From: Thermothelomyces thermophilus ATCC 42464
Lineage: Eukaryota; Ascomycota; Sordariomycetes; Sordariales; Chaetomiaceae
Direction: 5' to 3'
Length of the DNA stretch: 64,000 bases
Assembly: GCF_000226095.1 (NCBI RefSeq)
Contig: NC_016472.1
Coordinates: 9,982,001 to 10,046,000, forward strand
Shown: positions 11,908 through 22,498 of the stretch, in pieces
Layout of the letters: every line of letters begins with the position of its first letter
Position numbering within the stretch: position 1 is the stretch's first letter
Notes under the pieces: generated by a model
Database searches by the model: none
Told to the model about the DNA's origin: nothing
Seen by the model: only the letters and a program-made list of their open reading frames with translations
Translations under genes and position numbers: made by a program

Positions 11908-12328
11908 GTCGGCTTGTTCCAGTTGTCCAACCTCCCCGACGCCCAATTGACCGTTTATCGATTTGTTGCTACTTTGATGAGAGGGTTCTTGATCGGAGTG
12001 GTGGTGGTGGTGGTGCCGCCGCTGTATGTACGGGCCTTGGCCCTGCGCATGACTGGATTTCGAGTTGAAGCGAGGGCGAAGTACGAATGCCGGTTGTATC
12101 CTTTGGTGGCCGAGGTTGGCTGCTTCACCCACAACAAAGCAGTTGACGCTCCAGGGGAGTAGCGACAGGGGTCATGCCTTACAAGTACTGTAATCCGTAC
12201 TTGTAGTGTAATCCGTAGGTGCTGGTGTCCGATGGGGATAGTGGGGCCCGGAGCCGAGGCCCCTGGACCGTTAGTGCAGTGCGGGGCACTCGGAAATGCA
12301 GCCAAGCTTCAGCATTTCGTCACAATCG

Positions 12329-12330
<2 letters not shown>

Positions 12331-12368
<38 letters not shown>
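12331..12368. repeat. Poly(A) tract, 38 nt
   Basis: Pure A run in the intergenic region upstream of POP4. No ORF or retroelement body adjoins it. Confidence 0.95.
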
Positions 12369-12372
<4 letters not shown>

Positions 12373-12404
12373 TCCAAGGACTGCTAACTCACGCAGCTCA
12401 GTGG

Positions 12405-12440
12405 TACATACATACATACATACATACGTCCATACATACA
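12405..12440. repeat. (CATA)n short tandem repeat
   Basis: Imperfect tetranucleotide repeat about 75 bp upstream of the POP4 start, probably within the 5' leader or core promoter. Confidence 0.85.
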
Positions 12441-12516
12441 CTCCATACCTACGTTACGCAGAGCGCAATCAAACTTGGCTGCACGGTCACGACTGCAATT
12501 CGGACCACCCACCACC

Positions 12517-13221
12517 ATGGAACCGAAGGCCAAGAAAGACCAGCCGATAGCCGCCGTTTTACTGTCGCGCGCTCACGAACCCGACGAAGCGACCCGCATC
12601 TACACCGAGAAGGTGCAGCAGCGGCCCCTGTTCTTGACCCCGTCGTCCCCGCCGCCGTCGGACGCGCGCGCCGCCCGTCGCCGCGCGCGGGAGAAGAAGA
12701 AGCAGCAGCGCAAAAAGGCCCTCAAGCCGAAGCCCCTCTCCGCGACGCAGCGCCGAAGGCTCGGCCTCTACGACGTGCCCCGCGAGCGGCAAAAGTACGC
12801 CCTGTTTGAGCCGCTGCACCGGCTCTGGCTCGGATACGTGCGCGAGATCCTGGGGAACGAGGTCTACTCGGGCGGTGAGGGCGCCGCGGCCAAGCTGGCA
12901 AGCGCGGATTTCCACGGGGCGGGCGTCGAGGTTGTCCGGAGCGGGTGCGTGAGTCGGGTCGGGATCAAGGGCATCGTGATCAAGGATTCCAAGTTTGCGT
13001 TTGAGATTGTCACCAAGGATAACAAGCTCAAGCTGGTGCCCAAGGAGGGCACGGTTTTTCGGTTTGAGGTGCCTGTTCCGGACTCGAGAGCCACGGAGGG
13101 TGGGAAACAGATGGAGGCTACATCGAAAATGGTTTTCGAGGTTCATGGGGAGCAGTTCCAGTTCCGGTCTGCCGATCGCGCGTCAAGAAGGTTCCGGTCG
13201 CACTTCTCCAAGATACTGTGA
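12517..13221 (+). CDS. POP4: RNase P/MRP protein subunit Pop4 (Rpp29)
   Basis: Predicted 234-residue intronless protein of the Rpp29/Pop4 family, a core protein of nuclear RNase P and RNase MRP. The start at 12517 sits in a CACCATGG context; an in-frame ATG at 12475 is in a poorer context and adds only 14 residues. A Lys/Arg-rich segment (residues about 55-95, e.g. REKKKQQRKKALKPK) precedes the Sm-like barrel, seen as LHRLWLGYVREILG, ADFHGAGVEVVRSG, SRVGIKGIVIKDSKFAFEI and VPKEGTVFRFEVP. The C-terminus FRSADRASRRFRSHFSKIL also fits the family. Confidence 0.88.
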   Translation: MEPKAKKDQPIAAVLLSRAHEPDEATRIYTEKVQQRPLFLTPSSPPPSDARAARRRAREKKKQQRKKALKPKPLSATQRRRLGLYDVPRERQKYALFEPLHRLWLGYVREILGNEVYSGGEGAAAKLASADFHGAGVEVVRSGCVSRVGIKGIVIKDSKFAFEIVTKDNKLKLVPKEGTVFRFEVPVPDSRATEGGKQMEATSKMVFEVHGEQFQFRSADRASRRFRSHFSKIL

Positions 13222-13990
13222 GGGCAAGCGGGCTACCATCAGGAAAGCCCTTGTTGTCACTCGTCGAGCGGCCGTGCCGTCGCGTCTTCGAAGGCGAGAA
13301 AGGGGCATGGTGCTCTGATGCAACTATCTACCGGCATTCAATAACGGTCGGTAGGTATTCGACTCAGCACTGCCCCGTTGCCGGCTAATACCCAACACAG
13401 TCCGCCAGCACACCAGCCGCGGAGTCTCCGAGGCAAACATCCGACCTAGACCGAGATGTGACTTCGTGGGAGACCTTTCCACATTCCGGCTCGGGTTTGC
13501 GATTACAGCTGCTTCAAGGCAGATGCGACCTTGATCTCCAGGCACGGAAATTAAGCTCTAATGCGGCTTGCCCTTCGGATATGTTTCTAGGAGGGCATCC
13601 GCGCTCTGGTTTCGTGTGGTGGTCACGGCGTGCCCTGGACCATGGGCGGCTACGGGTTTGGTGGACGGGCAACTTATGGATGAACTATAAACGGAAGACC
13701 CTCGATCCTGAGAGCGACCGAGAGACCTCGAGGGGATGCATCTGAATGTTGATTTGACACAGCTACAGAAGGAATCTCTGTACGGGGACAGGTTCGGGGC
13801 AGTCAAGGAGCATAGTTGGAGATGCCGGCGCCGAGCGGTGTACGGACACCATAGAAACACTCAGCTGTCAAACATCTTATGTCGGGGTGTCGGCAAAACC
13901 ACAATGCCTGCTCGTGCAGAGAGAGGAAAGAGAGCTAAGAGAGATGCAAAAAGCAAGATGGGCTCGCGAAAGAGAGCGAGGGATGCAAAA
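13222..13990. other. Spacer after POP4
   Basis: No convincing gene. Short frames here have no family signal. The right end flanks tRNA-Arg and has a GAGA-rich stretch (13918-13980). Confidence 0.6.
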
Positions 13991-14096
13991 CGATCCACCC
14001 AGGGGTCGAACCTGGAACCTCCTGATTACCCGATCCGATCTGAATATTTCAGAACGGGAGTCGTAGTCAGACGCTCTGCCATTGAGCCAGCGGACC
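13991..14096 (-). tRNA. tRNA-Arg(ACG) with intron
   Basis: On the minus strand a full cloverleaf can be drawn. The acceptor stem pairs GGTCCGC with GTGGATC, with discriminator G. The D arm reads GGCTCAATGGCAGAGC, the anticodon stem is TCTGA/TCAGG with loop CTACGA.A, and the T arm has GGTTCGACCCC. The anticodon ACG at 14064-14062 decodes CGU. An intron of about 34 nt (14027-14060) follows the base 3' of the anticodon, the canonical place. Confidence 0.88.
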
Positions 14097-14634
14097 TTGT
14101 TGGAAGGCGGGCGAATGGAGTCCAAATTAAGAGTTTGCGGCATGGGTGGAGAGAAGATGCGGAGCCAGTCCGGCGTCCGTGCAATTGCCGCTTCCGAGTG
14201 CAGCGGGTCGACCGATTCGGAACCCATTCAACTTGTGCCCATCTTGCGCGTCAGAACATGTTGGCTATCACCTATCCGGTTGATTCAAGTGGAAGCACGG
14301 GGCGGCACTTGTCTTGAGTGGCGTTTTGTTTCAATCCTAGTCCAACTTGGCCCAGTCAAGCGCAGAACCCAGCGCCAGCGCCAGTGGAAACTTCGCGACA
14401 ATAAGCAGTATGCATGTACCCTTTAAGTTTCCACCTAGGATATACACATCTATCTAGAAGTAGGAGCCTTTCTATATCCAAACCGTTAGCACGTGGCTAC
14501 TACTCTTCTCATTTAACGACTTTCATGGGCTCGCAACTATGCCCTCTAAAAATTATAAAAAAAACAAATATTAAAAAAAGAGCGCGCAGAGCAATGCCGG
14601 ACCAATGCCATAATAATGGCTAAATTAATGTGCC
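14097..14634. other. Spacer between tRNA-Arg and PAN6
   Basis: No gene is supported. The part next to the PAN6 stop (14545-14585) is AT-rich, as expected for a 3' end region. Confidence 0.6.
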
Positions 14635-15906
14635 TCAGTCGGACTTTGTCTCGATGCCCGGAAGGATGATGTTGTCGATCAACCTGACGGGCGGGCCCCC
14701 GCTATGGCCGAGATCTTCACCCTCCCCAGGGGCCTCGACGGGCAGCATCTTGACCGCGCCGCTCAGAATGCCTCCCTTTGCGGGATCGACGACTTCCAGC
14801 TCCTCCATGGTGTCGGGGTCGGCGAGGGAGAGGTAGTCGACCTCGAAGCGCACCCTCTTCTCTGGGCCCAGCGCCGTCTGTTCCGCCAGTACGCGCGCCG
14901 CAAGGCTCTCGGCCGCACCGAGGACCGTCGCCCGGTCCCTGGCACCGCCCGTATAGGCGTCCTCGGCGGCCCTCAGGGCATTGTAGAGCACGGGCGCCAC
15001 CGCCCTTCTCCTTGGCCCCAGATAGACATTCCTGGAACTCAGCGCAAGCCCGTCCTCCTCGGCTCTCGCGGTCGGGCACACGACGACCTCGATGGGCAGC
15101 ATGAAATCGCGCACCAGCCTCTTGATGACCACGGTTTGCTGCACGTCCTTCTGCCCAAAGTAGACGCGCTCCGGCTGCACGATGTTGAACAGCTTCATGC
15201 AGACGGTGGCCACGCCGCGGAAGAAGGTCGGCCGCGACCGGCCCTCGAGCAGCTCGCCCACGGGCGTGATGGTGACGAAGCTGCCTTTGCTGTCCACCTC
15301 CTGGCCGGGGAACCCGCCGGGGTACATCTCGGCGGTCGTCGGAGCGAAGACGGCACTGATGCGGCCCAGGTTGTGACCATCGTCGGCGAGCTCGCGGTCC
15401 AGCCGGACCAGGGCTTCAGCGTCGGCGTCCCAGGTGACCGGGTAGCTGGCCAGGTCCTCGCGCACGCCGAACTGGGCCGGATTGACGTACAGGGAGACGA
15501 CGACGTGGTGGTTCTCGCGGGCGGCGGCGCGGATCAGCGAGAGGTGGCCCTCGTGCAGGGCGCCCATGGTGGGGACGAGGGCGACGGAGCGCTGGTCGAG
15601 GAGGTGCGGGCGGCGCCACCGGCGGACGGCCGAGACCGTGCGCAAGACGCGGATCGACGAGTTGGGGAGCTTCTCGAGGCCGTTCCCTCGTGAGGCCGAG
15701 GCCGCGCAGCCGGAGGCCATTGTGCGGATGGCTGACGGACGTCGGAAGGAAGGGGGTTGTTGTAGCGAGAAAGAATGTTGGCTAATAGTGCCTGTCAGAG
15801 AGGGTGAGAGGAAGCGGCTGCATGCAGTCGGTAACGGAGCAGGCAACACCAGATGACGGATGGCGGGGCGGGCAGCGTGCCGGAGGAAAGGTAGCGACGG
15901 CTGCAT
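14635..15906 (-). CDS. PAN6: Pantoate--beta-alanine ligase (pantothenate synthetase)
   Basis: Predicted 423-residue intronless enzyme that joins pantoate and beta-alanine with ATP to make pantothenate, the coenzyme A precursor. The family signatures are clear: LVPTMGALHEGHLSLI (the HIGH-like nucleotide motif), SLYVNPAQFG, FFRGVATVCMKLFNIVQP, VYFGQKDVQQ and DGLALSSRNVYL. The first about 62 residues are rich in Arg, Ser and Leu with few acids, which suggests a mitochondrial targeting peptide. A second in-frame ATG at 15720 (MASGCAAS) could give a form without it. A linker just after GARDRATVLGAAESLAARVL differs from bacterial PanC length, as in other fungal enzymes. No neighbour belongs to the pathway. 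Confidence 0.93.
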   Translation of the reverse strand: MQPSLPFLRHAARPAIRHLVLPAPLPTACSRFLSPSLTGTISQHSFSLQQPPSFRRPSAIRTMASGCAASASRGNGLEKLPNSSIRVLRTVSAVRRWRRPHLLDQRSVALVPTMGALHEGHLSLIRAAARENHHVVVSLYVNPAQFGVREDLASYPVTWDADAEALVRLDRELADDGHNLGRISAVFAPTTAEMYPGGFPGQEVDSKGSFVTITPVGELLEGRSRPTFFRGVATVCMKLFNIVQPERVYFGQKDVQQTVVIKRLVRDFMLPIEVVVCPTARAEEDGLALSSRNVYLGPRRRAVAPVLYNALRAAEDAYTGGARDRATVLGAAESLAARVLAEQTALGPEKRVRFEVDYLSLADPDTMEELEVVDPAKGGILSGAVKMLPVEAPGEGEDLGHSGGPPVRLIDNIILPGIETKSD

Positions 15907-16669
15907 CCCGTCCCGGGGGGGAGGGGGGTTGAGAGACCGAGGGTGAGAGTCCGAGGGAATGATCTACAATACACTGACACTGCAGTGTCAAGAAAAGAAT
16001 GTTAGGGACAATTGGAAGGAAAGGACAGAGGGCATTGGCCCACACGGCTGCCGGGCGCAATCAAAGCGAGGAATTTAAAATGGAACATCCTGTGATGGTT
16101 TCTGCAGCGGAGTTTTGAGGACGGTTTCCGAGGCAAGCGAGACCCGGGTTGCCAATGCCCTCAAGGTTCCCGGCACCTGGGGCCAAGACCTGCGGCGCCG
16201 AGTGCCGGCAGGGGCAAGGGCCAGGGGTGCAGAGGATGTTGTGCAGGGAAGCTTACTCCATCCACTCTCTGCATCTTTCGCGAAAGTGGTTGTCAATTGA
16301 AAGTTGTTAACAACAACACGTCAAATTACTCTCCTTCGTCACAACTTTGTTTCTTCAGCAGTGGCTTTTATTTAGTCATTTCGATATGTACTGAAATGCT
16401 ATGACGTACAATACTAAAAATGGTTGGTACAGGGGACAACGATCCGTGAGAAGCACCCAAAAGGAATAATAAAGGGCACATACCTCACATACACGTAAGG
16501 AAAGGAGGGGGGGGAAGAACAAGAGAAAGCAGAAGGGCCCCCAACTGGTCTCACTCGGAGAAACCCGCTCCCCCGCCTGACGACACACCGCCGACGATAG
16601 CGGCGCCTCACTCGACACCCTTCCCGTCTCCACATTCACCTTCATACATGGTCTCTTTCATTCTCATTG
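15907..16669. other. PAN6 upstream region
   Basis: No gene is supported. It contains a G-rich run (15915-15932) and a GAGA/GGGG-rich patch (16500-16525). It serves as the PAN6 promoter and the 3' flank of the carboxypeptidase gene. Confidence 0.6.
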
Positions 16670-18465
16670 TTACCCGACCGCTCCGCCAAGATGAGCGGTC
16701 CCCGACCCTATGGCGCCCGGATCCGGCTGCCCGCACTCACCACCGCCAACATCCACACTGAACGGTGCCGTGCTCGCAAACCCCTCCACGCGCCCCAGCA
16801 GCACCTCGATCATGCGGAACGCCACGGCCGGCTGGTCCTGCGCGAGCAGGTGGCCCGCCAGCGCCGCCTCGAACCACGTCAGCCCCCGCTCCGAGTGGCT
16901 CGTCCCGACCACGCCCGCGCCCGCCGCCGTCAACGGGTCGCGGTTGTCGTGGTACGGCACGAACAGCGGGCTCCGCGGGCGCGTCCGGAATCCCCTCTGC
17001 CCCTGCCACGTCATGTTCTGGATGGTGAGCAGGGTGGCGTCGGGCAGAATGAGAAAGTCGCGCGACCCGTGGCCGAGGATGACGTTGCGCGTGCCGTCGA
17101 TGACGCGCGGGATGGCTGGCTGGCTCCCGGGACCGGCTCTCAGGGAGGTGTCGACGCCGTTAACGAAGACGGGGTTGGAGAAGACTTTCGGACAAAACGC
17201 CCATGTGCTGTTGCGGGGCGCGTTGAGCGCGGCCTTGACGGCAGGGAGGTTGAAGTAGGAGGTGTTGAACGACGCCGGGAGGATGTATCTGCCGCTGGCG
17301 AGGCCCAGAGGGTCTGCGGGCCGGCGGGATAGTATGTTAGCAGAGACGCGGCTCCATCGCCCGTACTAAGTAAGGGGCTGGCTGGATGGAAGGTGCGGGA
17401 CTAACCGAACAGGATGGGGCAACGAGAAGTGACGTCGAAGAGAGTAAAGCACGGGTTCAGCTCGTGTGCCGCTAACCACGCGCCGGCGTAGAGGGCGCAC
17501 TCCGGTCGAACCAAACCCGTCGCGGGGTCTTCGCCCGGGAGGGTCGATGGCTGTGGTCCTTTGGCCGGAAAAACCAGGAACTCGTCGAGGTACGCGGTGA
17601 ATCCGCACCGCTGATCGATCGCCTTAATGCCGGCCCGGGACGTGTCGTTGAGCGGGAATGCCATCTTCCACTTGTCGACGTACCTGGCAGCCGGTATATC
17701 CATGGTCAGCGGGATCTTGGAGTACAGGCCCGCCCAGATGGCCATGCCCGAGACGTTGAAGTTTGCTGTGCCGTTCCAGTCGAGCATGGCGCTCGTGATG
17801 AAGGGCGCGTACATGCCCGCGTACGACGAGCCCGTGACATACACCTGATAGCCCCGCAGGGCGAATGTGTCGACAAAGTTTTGCCAGAAGCCCAGGAATT
17901 GCTCGGCCACATCCACCTCATTGGTTGCCGTGGGGGTGCCCTGCGAGAACCCCGTCCCGACCGGCTGGTCGACCCACACGACGTTGGTGAGGTGGTGCCA
18001 GCTCCATCTGTTCGGGATGGGCTGGTTTGTCCCCGGTAGCCAGGAGATGGGGCCGTTCATCTGGACAAGCTCACCAATGGACGAGCATCCCGGTCCACCG
18101 CTAAGATAGATCAGGATCTCCTTGTTTTGACGGGCCACCGGGTCGGTCGAGGGAAAAAACCAGAAGTATAGCTGACTACTGGTGTCATTGCCGATAGGGA
18201 GAAGCCCGGCGTAGGACTCGCCCACGTCGAATTCGACAAGCGGTATGGCCGAGCCGTTGACAGCGAACCCTTGGATATGTCAGCAAATCGGGTTGATCGC
18301 CCTGGCCGACTGGCTTGCCTTACTGCTTGACCGTTCATTGAGGAACGGCGACTGTGTCCAATCCGGAGCCGGCCCATACCTCATATCGAACGCCCGTGAC
18401 TTGTGGTACCCAAACACGGATCCCAGGTACGCCAGAACGACCGACGCCAAACTCCACCGCATCAT
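16670..18465 (-). CDS. Secreted serine carboxypeptidase S1-like (family S10)
   Basis: Predicted 549-residue secreted exopeptidase in three exons: 18324-18465, 17406-18269 and 16670-17313. It starts MMRWSLASVVLAYLGSVFG, a good signal peptide. The first intron (18270-18323) has donor GTAAGG, a CTGAC branch point and acceptor AAG; it joins NERSSS to RFAVNGSAIPLVEFDVGESY. S10 landmarks are EILIYLSGGPGCSSIGE, VVWVDQPVGTGFS, the nucleophile region VTGSSYAGMYAPF, the acid region GHGSRDFLILPDATLL and the histidine region SERGLTWFEAALAGH. The nucleophile motif is G-S-S-Y-A-G where the family normally has G-E-S-Y-A-G. The second Ser is the expected nucleophile, so the triad itself is present. Several N-x-S/T sites fit secretion. 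Confidence 0.87.
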
Positions 18466-19401
18466 GTACGTGAGGACGGACCGAGACTCGGAATGAAATT
18501 CGGCAGCCGTCAGCCTGGTGTCCTTGGCATGATCAGAGTTGCCCTTTACTCCTTCACAACGGTGCTTGCGCGCCCGTGTCAAACCGGTACCCTCGACGCT
18601 TCCCCCGGCCGGTGCTTGTATTGATATACCCGCTTGTGCCTGTTCCAGCTTGGGCCCCGAGACCCTTGGTGGCGAATTGCGCTCGAGCACGCCACTAGCA
18701 GGCGAGTCCAGACGGTCAGGACGAGAGATCTGAATGGCAAGATTCCTGTCCTCAGACTCCTGAAACGGCCGGCGTGGAGTATGACATGGCGACAAATCGT
18801 GCGTAGGAGAGGTAGGTACATTTGGTGGAATCTTGACTGACACCTTTGGGGCGGTATCTTGAGCCTCTTGGCCTGCTGTTGCCATTGTTTTTGCCCTTGG
18901 AGCCTGTCATTCAACAGCAGGGACAAACAGTTAACAGAGGGACGAATGGCTGTGTGTTGAACAAGCCAGGCTACGAGTCCTACCGTAGCACCTCTGGTTT
19001 CTGGCCCACAGGAGCTGCTCTTTTGGAAACACATACCCCGGATGGTATGAGACTCCAGGCAGGCAGATACGTACTTACATAGCAACACTCTGGAGCAGGA
19101 GCGATCAAAGATAAACGGGGCCATATTTGCTTTGACCGCCTTGCGCATTCCCGATGCGTAGAGCGATTATGACCCCTGAAATCAGGGGATCGTCACGCCT
19201 GGGCGCAATGACGTGAAGAGCAAGACCCGGTCGTGCCACCGGCGCAAACGCATCGAGGAGGTCAAGGCATCGATTGTTCCCATGGAACCGGCACATTCCG
19301 ACCAACACCTAAGAAGACTCCGAAGCTGCAAGATGTGCAAAAAATAAACAACATCAGGGGTACCTGAACAAAAAGGACCAGGTACAAGGAGCAAAAGGTT
19401 A
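18466..19401. other. Upstream region of the carboxypeptidase
   Basis: A frame open upstream of the signal peptide (to about 18885) has no family signal and would bury the signal sequence, so I leave it out. Nothing else is supported. Confidence 0.6.
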
Positions 19402-19490
19402 TGACAAGAGTGGGATTCGAACCCACGCCCTTTCGGACCGCCAATTCAGAACCCTGAAGACGGCGCCTTAGACCGCTCGGCCATCTTGCC
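19402..19490 (-). tRNA. tRNA-Leu(CAG) with short intron
   Basis: Type II tRNA on the minus strand. The acceptor stem pairs GGCAAGA with TCTTGTC, discriminator A. The D arm is GCCGAGCGGTCTAAGGC, the anticodon stem CCGTC/GGCGG with loop starting TTCAGG, and the T arm GTGGGTTCGAATCCCAC. The anticodon CAG decodes CUG. About 9 nt (GTTCTGAAT) sit after position 37 as an intron. The variable arm TCCGAAAGGGC can fold into a short stem. Confidence 0.87.
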
Positions 19491-20418
19491 TCGGTGCTGC
19501 CTGTTGAATATTCGACCGGGAGGAGATCTTAGGTAGACCAGAATTGAGAGACCCATATCGTATTCTCCCATTCCCCTCCTCCTCTCCTTAGCATACAAGA
19601 TCTGTAGGGGTGGAATGGTTGGCATCACAAACCCTGGCGACCGCACATTCTTGGCATTCAACTCCTTCCATTCCGCTTTTCACTCCATGCGACAGGCCCG
19701 AAGTGCCATCTGCAAAACTTCAATAATTAATTACTGGAACCCCGTGATCCGGTCGAGCACCCACAGTAACAGCCTGCCATTCCAGAGAAGGTCGAACGCC
19801 CTGGCTGGCTGCCTGGTAGTGCGCGTCAAGCGTGTTGATTCAAATATAGAGTGATAGTTGTCTTCCCTGTCTGCCCGTCTCCCCTCGCCTTCCCCAGCGT
19901 GCCTCCCCCGCCTTAACGGCACTCCAACCCTTTAAAGGGCGGGGGGGGGGGGGGGGGGTTGGTTCCAGTGTTCAGGGTCTCCCAACACTCTTTTCCCTCT
20001 GTTTCACAAGAAACTAGCGAGCTCAGCAAATTAAGGGCACTCGTCTGGTGGGCTAAAGCCTCCTGAGGACCTCGGAGTGTAATCGAAGAAATCGCCGCGC
20101 AGACGCTGCTATGGCGTCCTAAGCATGCTCGCTTCAGAAACCATTCTTCTTGAATCATCAGCGCTAAAACTATCAGCCTAGGCCGTCTGGAGATTCCTTG
20201 CACAATGTCGCCTTTCCTTCTTGACGAAACGGCCGCCAGATTCCCAGAGGCAGACCACTCGCAACGCTGACGAACCCCGTGTGATAAGAATCATTACGTG
20301 ATCTTAGTATCTCCATCGGACCGTTGTTAACCACCAACGTCGTCCGAATATGAACCCGCGAGTCAATCCCAGTTTCATGCAATGACAGAAGCAATGCTGT
20401 GGCCGTTCCCCGCAATCA
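19491..20418. other. Spacer with poly(G) run
   Basis: No gene is supported. It holds an uninterrupted run of 18 Gs at 19941-19958. Confidence 0.6.
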
Positions 20419-21578
20419 TTACAGGATCACGGGAGCTTTCAATTCCCAGTCCTTGTCCAAGACAGGGCGAACGAATAGCCTATTACTTCCTAGCCGAAGG
20501 ACGATGACAGACCAGGACTCCGGCTTGAGGCACTCTCGCTTCCAGGCGATCGTGACAGAGTCAGTGGCGAGGTAAATGGCCCGCGCGTGCTCCGTGCCCG
20601 AACTGGAGTCTGACTGCTGGATCCAGGTTGGATCTGAGCTTGGGGCTCGCTCTGAGTCTGCGCTGCGGTTGGAGTCCCAGCTTGTGTCATACTTTGTCTC
20701 TGAGCCTCGATGAGTCTTTGATGGCCGTCTGCCAAGCTCCCTGTCCCAGCCCAATCCCTCGCGTCAGTATAAGCCCAGACCGGACCCCGACTCTGATCTG
20801 GCACCGACGCTCCACCTCTTTGTTGAGTTCGTGTACCTCCTCCATCCCCACTCCCGCCACGGTTCTCACCACTAACCGTGCAAGCCCGACAGCACTACCC
20901 GGACGGAGGCGTGGCAGCAGGAGAGGGAGCAAGCGGAAGCGCACCCTGTGCGCCCCTCGCCATAGGCGGGTCCGACCCCATAGAAGCGTACGATGTCTCT
21001 GCCCGGCCACGGCGACTAGTATGGCGCCCACGGCTGTAGGTCGACGATAAACGCGCACCAAGTTCAAGAGAAGAGGACGATAGAGGCGAGCTCCCCTCCT
21101 GCGTACCCCCAGAAGACTGTGAACGAGGAGAAGACTGGTTCCGTGGTGCTACCGGTCGTATACCATGTTGCTGCTGCCCCGGAGAGGGCCAAGGCTGCTC
21201 AAGACGCTTGGGTCGAGTTGTCGACCGGGAAGAGCGTCTAGCCGGGTAAGATGGGCGAACCGAGGAAGAGGATGCTAAGCCTGATGGTGGCGCAGGCCAC
21301 CTGACGTTGGACGTTGCGTAGCCATGCGTATGGCTTAGGGGACTGTCTTGCAAGAGAGAGTGAGGGTAGTAGTACGTCGGCTGGTTCGGACTAATCTGAA
21401 TCACAGGAGGCTGCGGCTCGTTCGGCAATCCGGGGTGGTTCTGATGCTGTATATCGATCTGGGACGGAGCCGTAGCATGAGTGGATGGAATAGAAGCTTC
21501 TCCTCGCGGTGCACTTCGTCGATGGAAGACACGATCGCGAACTCTGCGCAGCCGGTCGCGCCATTTTCTTCCAACCAT
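20419..21578 (-). CDS. Possible proline/serine-rich protein, exon structure unsure
   Basis: On the minus strand an ATG at 21578 opens a 227-codon frame starting MVGRKWRDRLRRVRDRVF, a basic helix-like start, followed by a Pro/Ser/Gln/Arg-rich disordered stretch down to 20895. Downstream in another frame, 20419-20754 ends in balanced, protein-like sequence (AIYLATDSVTIAWKRE, WSVIVLRLGSNRLFVRPV). Between them is a short segment with EEVHELNKEVERRC. I suspect one gene with one or two short introns (candidate donors near 20897 and 20800), but more than one splice path is possible and I recognise no family. If real, it is likely a fungal-specific, mostly disordered protein. Confidence 0.4.
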
Positions 21579-22142
21579 GGTAGAGGACTCGCACTCGCCG
21601 GAACGGGAGCGACGGTGACCGTGGAAACCGAGGGTCGAGAGAGCCAGCGGACCACTGTGGCAATGTCGTCGTTTACCTGGCGGTAGACAACGGGGATGGC
21701 GACATTGAGCGAACGGAAGATGGCGGTCTCAACCAAGCCGCTGGAAAGCAGCCGAGAACACGAGACCGCTTTCGGCACCCATTGTAGGAGGAAGTTAAGT
21801 CCGAGACGACAACTGGCAGGACGAGTGTTCTTGCCTCGACTTTCCCGTACCTTGCCGCCACACATTGTCCCGGGTCAAAAACTGGGCTAATAGGAAAGAG
21901 CAAGAGAGCGGCCCCGCTTGCACGTAAAGGCAGCAGGTTCATTGTCAAGGCGTCAGAAGAAACTAGCTCGCCATCAAATTAATTAGCAACGCGCTCCCGG
22001 GGCCAGATCTCAAGTCAAAGCATACCTCGGTCCTCTGGCTCGGCGAAGCGAGCACAATGTTGGTAATGTCGAAACTCGTCGTGCCCAACTTATTAATGCA
22101 ACAGCTCGTTGAGGGCAGGTGAGAACAGCGACAAAAGAGAAC

Positions 22143-22187
<45 letters not shown>

Positions 22188-22498
22188 AGAGAAATATTTG
22201 ACATAAAGAACACATCCCCTCGCCCGAACGGCCAGCAAGTGAGGCGCTATAGCCAATCCAATGATGCCGATTCCGATTGTTTTGTAGATACAATCTGTCA
22301 AATAGGATAGCAGCAAGCGTCCCAAGGTTTCTTTTTTGCACAAAACCCCGAGAGTAGTAGGCTCTCACTGACAGAATGGAAGAAAATAAGCTCCACAACA
22401 CCTTGTTGAAAACCAGCCAGCCATGCGTGATCGGACCCCAGCAAAATACCTAACCGGAGAGCTCCTTTACCCGAGCAGCAAGCAAATACTACCGCACC
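21579..22498. other. Spacer with long poly(A) tract
   Basis: Contains an uninterrupted run of 42 As (22144-22185) and otherwise unremarkable sequence. Overlapping frames at 21400-21950 have no consistent signal. Confidence 0.55.
22144..22185. repeat. Poly(A) tract, 42 nt
   Basis: Pure A run on the plus strand, flanked by GAGAACC and CCAGAGAAATA. No retroelement ORF is attached. Confidence 0.95.

Larger units (their letters stand above)
11908..12516. other. Divergent promoter of the acyltransferase and POP4
   Basis: A 609-bp region shared by two divergent genes. It contains two copies of GTAATCCGTA-like words (12189-12216), an uninterrupted run of 38 As (12331-12368) and a CATA repeat (12405-12440) close to the POP4 start. 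A CAC/GTG-rich patch lies at 11995-12015. Confidence 0.6.

Noticed and set aside
14704-15693. 329-codon plus-strand frame
   Set aside because: Antisense shadow of PAN6; PAN6 itself has clear family motifs.
18194-18225. GESYAG in the N-terminal part of the carboxypeptidase
   Set aside because: It matches the active-site consensus by chance. Its position before GGPGCSS and the family order show that the catalytic Ser is in the later GSSYAG.
18466-18885. N-terminal extension of the carboxypeptidase frame
   Set aside because: It would bury the signal peptide MMRWSLASVVLAYLGSVFG inside the protein and has no family similarity.
22144-22185. LINE or SINE insertion marked by the poly(A) tract
   Set aside because: No retroelement body or ORF on either side, and no clear flanking duplication seen by eye.
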